64,000 bases of DNA from Homalodisca vitripennis. Lineage: Eukaryota > Arthropoda > Insecta > Hemiptera > Cicadellidae. The DNA lies in NCBI RefSeq assembly GCF_021130785.1, contig NC_060210.1, forward strand, positions 181,152,501-181,216,500, in the 5' to 3' direction. The first letter of the stretch is position 1, and every line of letters starts with the position of its first letter. A program made the translations under genes and the position numbers. This document shows positions 37,201 through 49,200 of the stretch, piece by piece. The notes under the pieces were generated by a model that searched no databases, was not told where the DNA came from, and worked only from the letters and a program-made list of their open reading frames with translations.

Positions 37201-40200
37201 AGAACCACACCCATATTGTCTCGGAAAATAGTAGCCCCAATCTTACTGGCTGACAATTTGGAAACATTTTCTAGATATTTTGAAAAAAAGGTGTATGTCC
37301 CCACTCCATACACAGCCTTTTTGTCTTACAATTAACACACTTCAACCATGTTTCATCACCAGTGTTAATGATTCGATTCAGAAATTCATTACCATGTTTA
37401 TAATAATCTTCTAGGAAATTCACCAACGCAGCAAGTCTTTGCATTTTATTTTTCTGTAAGGAATTTTGAATCCCGACAGGCATAAACAATTGTGATAACC
37501 AAGCTTCTCTACATTTTTATGAATTTTTTCATTGATTTTCGTCAACCAGTAATCAGGCTAGACTGACCACTATGATCCTCGTCATGATCATTGGTCATCA
37601 TGCCATTTTTTAAAAATCAATGCACTGCCTCACTGTTCTTTCACACATTATTCCACTGCCATCAACGTTACAAAGTACGGGATGGATTTCAATCGGTTTG
37701 TAGTTTTTACTAACAAAAACCCAATCACTGAACGCATTTCACAAGTAGTGGGGTTTTTAATTTCAGCGTACATTTTAACTAGTTACAGTGAGAAAAGCAA
37801 GGAGATCACCCACTACTACAGCTAAATGTGTACTGAGTGAAGGAATCTTTACCCCATGATGGCGGCTCTAGCCCTGCCCACTCAGCAGTTACAATTATTT
37901 TCTGGACAACTCATATTTCACAGTTACTTTTTGCATTCTGCAGATTATGGGTGGAAAAGTTAACATTTAAGACCTGCATTTGGACATGATAGGAACATAT
38001 CTCATAAACCTTTTACTTAACCTCGTTTCCATGGTGGTGCAGACTGATCAGTACCTTCCTTGACCTGCTCTTTGAGAAAACATTGATTATAAATAAATAT
38101 ATAGTCATTCCTTGTAAGATAGCAGAGGTATATATTTCTTTTGATACGTTTGTTAATGGTTTATAATTTATTGTTTATGATGAAATTGTACAGTTGCTCA
38201 AGAGTGAGGACCAGGTGCAGATGATACAGTATGTGGCCAAGGAGAAACTTTGTCACTGCTACTTACAGAGTGATCAGATCACTTCCAGTCTCCAGTACTG
38301 TGGAGCAGCATTGGCAATACACAAAGATCCTGCTGTTCTGTGTGACAGAGCAGAGGCTTATATTGCTTCCGATATGTTTGATGATGGTTAGTAATTTGCA
38401 TTTTATATTTTAATTGTAATTTTTTTACTGTAGCCTGTAACAGTTACAGAATATTGTAAATAATAGTGTTTGAATTTTTTATTTAGTAATTATTTATGTA
38501 GAGATAGAATTTTAACATAATTACATTTTTTGTAGAGTTTTGGGCCACTTATTTTTTATGTGTATGTGTGTGCATGAGTGCGCGTGTACCAGTATGTGTT
38601 GATCACCATCTTTTATTATCAATATTATATGATATTGGAGTTAGAGGTATTGCACTGAATTGGTTCAAATCATATTTGACGGGTAGGAAACAGTTTGTTG
38701 AAATAGCTCATAAGTCGACAAATAGAACTTTTATTTAACAAGGTTTAAATCTAAATTAGAGCAAAGTGTAATTGGAGTCCCACAAGGGTCAAATCTTGAA
38801 CCTCTTCTTTTCTTATGCTATTTGAGGAATATTGAAAGCAAACTATCTTATACTGCAAACAGTACGTTGTGTTTATTTGCAGATGATACAAATCTAAAGG
38901 TTTCTGCAATTTCGAAAGAAGAAGTTGAATTCATCTCAGCAATTGAATTGGTTAATCTACAACAATTTTTTAACAACAAAAAACTTAATTTAAATTATGA
39001 GAAAACTAAATTCATTAATTTTAAAACTAAACAAAATAATAATGATTATGACTTTGATATTTTTATAGACGATTCAGAGATTGAAAATGCATAAAAAATT
39101 AAATTTCTCGGATTGATCATGGATTGTCACTTGAGCTGGGATGAGCACATTAAATTTGTGCTTGGTAAAATTAGTTCTGGCTTATATGCAATTAGGCAAA
39201 TGTCTTGTTTAGGTACTACTGAAGTGCTAAAACAGATTTATTACGCTCATATACATTCACACATTGCTTATGGCATAGCCATATTTGGTGCCACAACTAA
39301 GAAAAACCTAACTGTCATTTTAAAGGTGCAAAAACAAGCCATTAGAAGTATAATTAAGCTTAAATTCTCAGAATCTGTTAGAAATTGCTTTAAAGAATTA
39401 AAAATAATAACAGTTTTTGGACTTTATATATATGAAACCATCCTATATTTTAAATTCAATCATGGCCAACAAATTAACGTAGAAAATAATGTGCACGAAT
39501 ATAACACACGCCATAAGAATGAAATCATCAGTGATCATAATAGACTTGAAATGTACACGAAAAAAACTATGTATATCGGGAAAAGATTTCTGAAAAATAT
39601 TCCTCAAAGCATAAAGATGGAAAATAATATTAACAAATTTAAAAGAAAACTAAAAAACTATTTGATAGATTTAGTTTTGTATTCAATAGAGGAACTTGAG
39701 TATGTTTAGTACTTTTATATATATATAAGTAATGTATGACACTATTCGATATACCGTTTTGTACAACTAATGAATAAAGAATTATTGATTGATTGATGTG
39801 TGATTGTAAATAAATAAAATTTTGTAGAAAGGGCTCATGAAGAAACAGTTTAAAAAATTTGTGTATCCTTGAGAATCATTAGAAGTCAGCTAAAAATGTA
39901 TATTTTTATTCTTTTATATTAGTTGGAAGTATTAATGAAAAGGTAAGAAACTTAAGACGTCCCATTCTCTTTCATTTGAGTTCATAGTCAAGAGTTTGGG
40001 TGCACATAGGGCACAAAATTTATGATATCCAAGTTTCTCAGTCACAATGTTCAACTTGACACAGAGTTTTTATAGCTGTGGAAAATTTTTTGAGATATCT
40101 GTGATTGTAAGCTTTTGATTTTCCTTAACATTATCATTGAGTTGTTTGGCATCATCAGTAATTGCAGGTGGTTGGCCACTTTTCGTTGTGAACTTTAGTT

Positions 40201-43200
40201 TGTTCTTCATGAAACAATGGACACCATTTTTTAACTACAGTATAGTCATTTTTAACTCATGTCTTCTCCATACAGAGAACACAATTCTGGATGAATTTCC
40301 ACTGGTTGCATTTGTATACCAAAAGAAATCTGATAATGTTGATGGGAGAGTTGTTTGTGGTGGCCATTTTAAACACCAGTCCACCCCCATCCAAGATGCC
40401 TCAACAACTTATTTTCTGTACAACCTCTTGTATAACCAAAAACTGTAAATTATAAAAACTTTATATCTACGTTGTTAAGCCAGAAACAACTTATGTAAAG
40501 GTTAAGTGAAAGAGAGTATAACACTACATTTTGAAGATTGACATCCTCTTCTTCAGGCATCAAAAACCCCAATGAATAAAAAAATGTATAATTTTAATTG
40601 TGTGGCAATTGACTGTCACTGAAATGTATAATTAAGTGATACCTGATTGGTACATGAAGTACAGAGTGGAGAATCAGAATCTTTATTAGTTGGCCATGGT
40701 TGGTAATTATATCTCCAGGTTCATTACTTACATTATTGTCACAATTCAATCAGTAACCAAAGGAAACTACAATTAAATTTTTTGTTTAGTGGCCAATATG
40801 TTTAGTGGCCAATAGTAACAACATTTAACAAAGGCAACAATGAAACACAAAAAAAGAAAAAGAATAATAAAAGATAGGACTAGTTTGAATACATCACCTA
40901 ACAACTAAGCCTTATTAAAAACAATAACAAGGCAAAGAATAACATAACATAAAATTTTAAAATTGAAAACGAGATAGCTGCAAACCATAGAGTACAATAC
41001 TATTGAAAGAACCAGAATAGGCATGTCTCAGATACGTTTTTTGGGTACATTTTTCTTAAGCTAGCTCGACAAAAATACTACTCTACTTAGCCTTCCAGAC
41101 ACATAATTAATATGATCAGCCCAAGACAGATTACAATCCAATTATATGCCCAACAGCTTTACACACTGACAAAAATCAGCATTACAAGTGGATGTAGCAC
41201 CAATTTTCTTTAAAGTAAAACAAATTTGTCGAGTTTTCTTCTCATTTAACACCAGTTGATTACAGTTAAACCATCTTTTACCGTTTTATTATACTTTCAT
41301 TCGTGTAGTTGATTAGCCTATCTGAGAAAATGAACTTTCATGATATCACTACATAGGAGACGAGCACAAACAGCATGTCACTCCTGAACTGATGAGTGCA
41401 ACACTGACGAGGAAATCAATGTCAACATTACCTGTAGTATCACAGCGCATTATCTGAAACAAAGAGAAAAGGAAGGCAATTGTCGGGACAGTAAAAGTCA
41501 AAGGGCAGCCATCTCCGGCTTTATATTTTGGTCCTTGACTTAGTCATGGTGTGTGTACAAATTTTATCGTTTGAGGTTTGCTTTAGTGTACAAATCTTTT
41601 TTTTTGTTTCGTAGTTAATTATTTTTTTACATTGGTAGCCAAAGTGACCTAACCTCAACAGAAGGTTGACTTTAGCAGTTGGTCTGTTAATTTTATGACC
41701 AGTTAGTCATTGAAGAAGAAGTTCTCTCTGTGTATTATTTTTGCTTCATGTGATAATTTTCAGACCAGCAGTGTTGAGCAATGTTAGATTTTTCCACTAG
41801 TCCTTTCTTTGTATTTTCTTTATGTTCTCACATTTAGTGATTCTTTTGTCTCGCTTGTTTATTTCCTACTATAATACATGCTATACTATAAACACCGTTT
41901 GTTGAATCTTGTGTGCACTTGTTTGTTTGCACTTTACAGGACTTTGCCTAAGAGTCCAAAAAAAGCAATTCTAATATTGTATCTTCTTATTTCATCCAAT
42001 AATCGTGGCAAATAAGGGATTTACGTGTGTTCATTTTCCTTTGTTTTCATTTTCTGGCTTAGGATTCTGCCTAATTTATATTGCACTTGTTTATGACAGA
42101 TTGAAGTTATCCATTGTTTCATCTCCTCAGACACAGATAGACAGCGGATTTGAACTGTCACTGCGTTACAGCATACTCAGTTGAAGATTGTGCATTTCAC
42201 TCATTCTTGGAGTACCATCCCAGTCACTGTAGGAGACTAAACTCTACTACTGAAACTTTCCTGGCTAAGATAATCTGATAGACTTATAAATAGCTTATGT
42301 CTTCTTGGAACCCATCTTTGTCGGAGCACAAGCTGTTTGCTCAGTAAATCAAAGATTTTGTAAGTTTGTTACGTATTAAGGGTTTTGACATCTGAAGAAA
42401 AAGATATGTTTTAATCCTCGAAATATAGTTCTATACATTTTGTTACATATAATGAAGGCAAATGTCAGAATCCAACTATCCTTTCAAGTCATCTGTCATT
42501 AATTACAAACTTTAAACTATTAATTTTTGTTGGCTTTATCAACACAAGTTTAGAATTAAATTATTGTAGCAAGTTTTAATTTTATTTCCTATACCCATAT
42601 ATGCATAGGCAAGACATAATATTTATATTTTATATATAGTTTAGAACCTTGTGCATCCATTTGTAGAAATATTGTGATATCTGAAAATATGTGATTTCAG
42701 TAATGATACACTGGATGTATCATTAGGAGTAGCCATTTCATTTTTTAACTTATTTTATGAGAATCTGTGTGTGTATTTCCTGATGCTGGTTTATTGCTTT
42801 TTTTCGGTTAACATGTTCATTATTTGTGATTTGTGTGTGAAAATCTCAAGTTGATCAGTTTTTATCTTAAAGTTGTGGGTGGCTGAATAAGGTATACGAT
42901 TTTGCGAGATCCTATAATTTTATGTTATTTAGTTTAGCACTTCATACTTTAAAATAAATTTAATTACTAGTTATATTTTTGTGGTGTACACCTGGCAATA
43001 ACAGACTGTTTTTGGACAAAACCATGTATTACGAATGTTGAGTTTAGCTCCATTTCACCTTTTATGTAGTGCAGCATCTGAAATCCGACACTGTCACAGA
43101 AGACTCGACTCATGGAACCTGGAGTCCACGTCTGAAGAGATACAAAAAAGTTTGGTAACGAAGAAGTTCAAAACGAACTGTTTGCATCGTTTTGACATGA

Positions 43201-46200
43201 GAGACATCTGGACTACAAAAGAGGATTGTCTGGTTTCCCATTAGTCATCCAGTGTAATCCAGATATAGGGGTGTTCTCGTTGTCTCTTTAGGTCAAACAG
43301 TTCATTTTGAACTTCATCAGCGATTTTTTTTTATATCTCTTCAGACGTGAACTTCAGAGTCCAGGAAGTCGGACTGTTTCAGATTTGATACACTGCAGTC
43401 AACGTGCTGAAGTGGAAGGTGAAATGGAGCTAAATGCAACATTCACGTTGAATCAACCCTTTCCACCATAGATATGTTATAACTATACTAAATTGTAATT
43501 TTGAATACTGATTTTCACTTAACCATTGAAGAGTATCTTTTACTGCAAATTCATTCAAAAACTTGATGTTTTTGTTACGTATCCCGATTAAACAGGGCAT
43601 TTTCCTTTATATCAATGTAACATTACTATGTATGATCCCTTGCTGAAGTAAATCTTTTTGTACAAGAATAAGATGTTTTATCCATGACACCTGTTCTCCA
43701 TATAATATTCTGAATAAAAGAAATTAATAAAAAATGAACATCTGTGATATGCAAAATACTATTTATGCCTCCACGATACTATCACATGCTTGTTTGAATT
43801 TCTAAACATATATGATGTGCTCCTGTCACATTTCTAAGGTTAAATAAACTTTTTTAAATCCAACATTTGTTACTTTTGTGAAAAAGTTGTATTTACAGTA
43901 GTATGTTGATTTAAGTATTTCAATTACTTTGTATTTTACAGCAATCAGAGATTTTCAAGATGCACTAGAATTAAATCAACACTTTCAAAGGGCAAAAGAT
44001 GGTGTCCAGAGAGCTCAGCAACTTCAAAAGCAAGCAGAGAAAAGAGATTACTACAAGATTTTAGGAGTGGGAAGACGTGCTACAAAGACAGATATAACAA
44101 AAGCTTACAGGTTTGATATCTTGGCTGCTTTTTATTTATTACAATTATTGTATCATAAGGAATTAACCCTTTGAGAACCACTGTATGTAGTAGTTTTGTA
44201 GATGTAGTAATATATGGCACAAGCACAAATAAATTTAGTTCAAAAAATACTATTTAAAATATTTACAAAACATAAACTTGTCTTGTGTATTGAATTAAAA
44301 CTTATTTGCAAGTGCCTAACAAAACACACTGCATGGCAACCTTCATGGCACTTGGAGCATACAGTTGATCTTTTTCTATTACGTCCAAGTCCAGAACCTC
44401 CTGTTGAACACACCCAACATGTTTTTTCTTTTTTACTAGGAAGTTTCACAAATCCCTTTCCATTACTTGTTCCATTGTCACCACTACCATTTTCACCATT
44501 AGTTTATTTGGAGTGCATCCATTCTTCCCCCACAGACTCAACAATATCTACATTAAATTAATAGTGGCCTACAAATGTTATTTGTTTGGTTTTGCAAACC
44601 TCTTTATACAGAATGTAGGCATTCAGCAACATTCGAGAAATAAAGTTAAATACAACCTTTTTCTAATATTTCACCTGCCTTGTTTCATTCAAATAACAAT
44701 ACAACATCATATTGTTTGAATCTATTTCCCCCCACCATGTATTTATTGTAATCAACACTATGGATGGTTTTTCTTCATGTAATATTCTACCACAGCGTCT
44801 TATGGTAATTTTGTCAGTTGAAATTTTGGTTATGGTAAGAAAGTAAGAAGACATGTTTCGTTTGTCTCGTCTTTTCTGTATAACCCAAGAGTATTAATAG
44901 TTTTCCATTTTTTATGATAAACTTTTTCTCCTACAAAACATTTTTTTATTTAATATGACATAGTAGGCCCTTCCTATCCTGCTGGCATGTTCCAGTCATG
45001 AAGGTTTCTTCAGTATACAGCCAGTTAGCTAGGCCAACTGGGACAAAAAATTATCAATAAACAAATAATAGCCCTTTATTAGATAATTGCATGCCGACAA
45101 AAGGTTTTTTTTATAACAGTGAAGGCAAGACCAAATTGTTTTTGTTCAGTTTTATCTTCTTCAGACCTGGCTTCCTTGTATTAAAATTGCTACATACTAT
45201 TTTAACCCTGCAAGTGATGTTACCGTTTAAGTTATAAAAGGCATAATTTGCACCAGTCAAATTCTCTACTTATAAATACTAATTCATTTTATATAGTTTA
45301 TATTCGTAATATTACTCGTTGTCAGTTGATATCGATCCAAATGCAGCATACAGCTGACAGACTGTGCAGCTGGTGACATGCTGCACGGTCTTCATGTTCT
45401 TTGTTGCTGCCGTTGCTAGCTTATTATGTAGGCTAGTTGTTTATAATTTGATTGTTATGTTGTAAAAAGGGCAATCCTCATTCAAATTATACACGTGAAC
45501 TATTGTATGATGAAAATATTAGTTCTGATGATGAAAGCAAATAAAGTGCTGATTATAAACTGGTGGAATGTGAGTTTAGTTGTGAAAATTGATTGTGACA
45601 GTGAAAACAATTCATCTTTATCTGATATTCTTCTTGTCCAAAGAATTAATGAAACACCAATATGGATGCATACTGACAAAAAAAGTTGTACATACTTTAC
45701 ATTTTTATAAAAAAAACTTTTTTTGTGTTGTAAATAAGTGTATATATGTGATAATATTTCTGTCGACTACAAAACTGTGTATATTTTGTACATTTACAGT
45801 ATCTTACTATCTCAAGTCATATGAAAGTTACATGGATTGAAACTTGGAAAACAAAAAATTTTCAATACACATTTTTCAATTTATGTACAAATAAAAAAAC
45901 AATATTCTAGTAAATACTTTTTTGTATTATTTTACATTTTTCACCGGTTTCTAACAAAAAATTTATATATAACACTTATTACTTAGCATTTAGCATGTAT
46001 TTTTTTTTAATATCCTAAAAATATGCTGTGCAAAGACAAAAACCAGTGTATGATTCTGGGAGTTTCTTATTATCAGTCGGATGGTTAAAAATTAATTACC
46101 TCCTATTTTATAGTTCATTTATCATGGTTTATGTCAAATTTGAACAGTAAACATTAAATCCTGTTAAACATTTTTAGAGAAGTGTTCTTCGGGTTCATTC

Positions 46201-49200
46201 AGTTTGTGTTAATTAATTTGGTTTTTAATAAAATAGAAGTTTTAAAATTATAAAATAATGTTTACAAAAAACATTTTAGAGAAACGTCTATTTTGTATAC
46301 TTTTGGGTTCACAATTAAAAAAAAAATCAATGGAACTGCTATAAACATTATAACATTAGTCTGAGTTCCCACAACAGACATTTTCACTTTAAACCTCAAG
46401 TTGAATGTGTACTATGACTCTCTAGCATAACTCTTGTTGAATCAATTAAGTATTATATCTTTTCCTTTTCAGAAAATTAGCTTTAAAGTGGCATCCAGAC
46501 AATTTTCAGGATGAAATAGAAAAGAAACAAGCTGAGAAGAAGTTCATGGATATAGCTGCAGCTAAAGAAGTTCTAACAGACCCAGGTGAATTTTATAATT
46601 TTCACATATACTTTTAAAGAATATATAGTATGCAAAATTAATGTCATATTGTTAACTGTAATAGTATTGTTACAAAATTATCAGCTGTAATTGTGTTAAA
46701 ATAACTTGTCAATCAGTGAATGTTAGTGTCGATGAATGTACATAGAGACCTTAGTCTAGTCACAGGCACGTGTCAAATTTCATATTTCTAAGACATTGGG
46801 AGTTGGAAAACAAAAATATAATTCTTGTAGGGATTTCAACCCCATTTCGTATTGTTGATCTTCGTGAAAATATTTGTGTTTTTTTATTTTAACCCTTTTA
46901 GTGCCAACATCCTTATATACGGACGTTTGGAGTAAAAGTCATACCGCAATCATTTTTTTAACTTGTTATAAATTTGTTGGTATACAAACAATCAGAATGA
47001 ACCAATCTAAAAAAAAAAATAATAATAGTAATATCGTAAGGTTAGTCAGGTGTTTAGACATGATAGAAATGGCCGTGGTTGTTGCATCAGACAAAGTTGT
47101 GTCAGCTGATAGTTCACGTCTAACCTCTGTGTTTGGTTGTTTGTGTTGCTGCTTCCACAGTGTTTGTTTGTTGATAAATAGTTTACTAACAATGTTTTAC
47201 TAACATAAAAAGTAAACTTCAATAAAATGAAACACTCGCGATCTCCACTTAGCGAGAGTACAGTTTTTGCCGTATTAGAATCAAATGATATGAGTGATGG
47301 TGCTTTGATGGTGCCTCACCATATTTGTGTTACCGCCTAACTATAATACCTATGTACAAAAGTGTGTACATTTTTGTTGTTGATATTTTACAAAGTGTAC
47401 ATTATTTTTTAAAGTAGAAAGTAGTTTCAGACAGTTTTTAATGGTTTCATAATGGAAAATATTATAAGCTTTATAAAGAAGCTAAATAGTGTAAATAACA
47501 CAAAAAGTGAAAATGTAACTTTCTAAAAAAAATTAACATGATTTTTTTTGTTTTTGAAATATTAATCAAAACTTTTTATGTGTGTATTCAGTTTTAATTC
47601 CTCTTTCAAGTGATAGTATGTGTTATAGTGAAATAATTTTTTTAAAGTACTATTTTTCATGTGAAACTGGAAAAATATAAAAACTATAAGTAAAATGTCT
47701 ACTTTTTAAAAATTTTTTAAGTTAATTACATTTAGAAATATAATTTGCTTTATAGTTTTTTATAAGGGAATTTATTTTACTGCAAAAAAAATGAAAAAAT
47801 TAGGAAAATATCTCAATATTTGTAATTTTTACAATTTTTTTAGTAAAACACTGCAAAACGGCTGAAATAGGCCTGGCATCCTTCAGTAGTATTATGTGAA
47901 AAATCACTGGCATTTCTCAGACCAACTTTTGTTTTTTTGTCTGGCACTAAAAGGGTTAAGTCATGAGGGTACTTGTTTTATATTTAAATTTTCTAAAATT
48001 TTGAGAAGTTTGAGAATTAGTGATGGGTGAATTATGGTGTAGAGATTTCAATTTTCCACATCTACATGCCCCTCTATACCAATATGTAAAATAAGATCTT
48101 TTTATGGTGTAACCTTTTTGGTTTTTGTAAAAAGTTAAGTTAGATAAAAAGACTTATTTTATATATTATTTTTTTGTTTTATATTGAGGCAAGTAACATT
48201 TTTAAGTTTGATTACTTGCCTATCTTAATTTATTTTAGTCAAAATCTGAAGGCAACAGTTATAATAATTATGTTATATTCCGAGTTCCCGCATGAAATAG
48301 TCAAATTTTGACCAATGAAAGTGTATAAAAGAATACTTATATATTGGTAAACTGTAGATTTGAACCACATATAGTTAATTCCACTTTAGGGATTTTCGTT
48401 AGCATTGTTCAGTTGTAATGTTACATCAGTATATGACATGAATAATGTTATATCAGTAAGTTGTAAACAATTAATAAATAAAATTAAAACAATGTGAAAT
48501 TAAAACAAATTAAAACTTTAATGAAACATTGAAAGACAAATTTAACAAATCTATATTTTACTTGTTGATAAATAAATATGATAATAAACATACATCTAAT
48601 AGTAAACCAAGAACTTCAACTCTAATCAAATCTTTTAATTTTGTAAATGCGTTCAACCATTTGTAGTAAATGTTTCTCATTGTTGCCTTTAATTTTTGTT
48701 ATGGATACTATGTGCCTTAGCATGTAGCATCAATCCACTCAAATGATTGCCCAACCATCACAACTGTGAAAACTAGAGAAATAGTTTCAGATCTGGAGCC
48801 TTATAAATTCAGAACTCTATAGAAACTTATCTAACTCCGAAATTGGACAGATCGCTATTATCCTGCTGTTTTTAAAGCATTAAATTTTGTTCAATCTTCT
48901 TCTAATTTTTACTCATAGCTAAAAATACAATTTTGCTATATACAAAATTCACTTATCCTATGCCTGTCATTGTGTGTAAGTGAATATCTTCTGGAGGCGA
49001 CAGATAACATGAAATGTTAATCATAATTGTCTTTCTTGATGGATTACACTGACTTATACAGGGTGATTCGGTTAGTGTTACCGGCACTTTCTGAGCTGAT
49101 TGTACTATAAAAAATAAAGAAAAAAGTTCATATAAACATAGGTCCAAAAACGCTTCGTTAGCGAGTTACAGCTAGCGAAAGATTTCGCCTGAATTTCTGG

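Larger units (their letters stand above)
35630..38193 (+). other. DNAJC3 intron
   Basis: Contains a decayed family-1 foldback (36037-36437) and a mariner pseudogene (36797-37773). A LINE-tail-like phrase AATAAAGACATCTTGAATC lies at about 36619. The rest is AT-rich. Confidence 0.65.
38387..43941 (+). other. DNAJC3 intron
   Basis: Holds a LINE fragment (38590-39795), a mariner N-terminal scrap (39960-40367), a minus LINE scrap (40960-41290) and a family-1 foldback (43032-43446). 41290-43031 shows nothing recognised apart from the repeat near 42400-42515 shared with 690-800. Confidence 0.65.
44111..46472 (+). other. DNAJC3 intron
   Basis: Almost filled by two piggyBac-like remnants (44163-45190 and 45202-46088). 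46089-46472 has no recognised feature. Confidence 0.7.

Noticed and set aside
43035..43244. 69-codon frame
   Set aside because: It is in the foldback MITE and has no recognisable domain.
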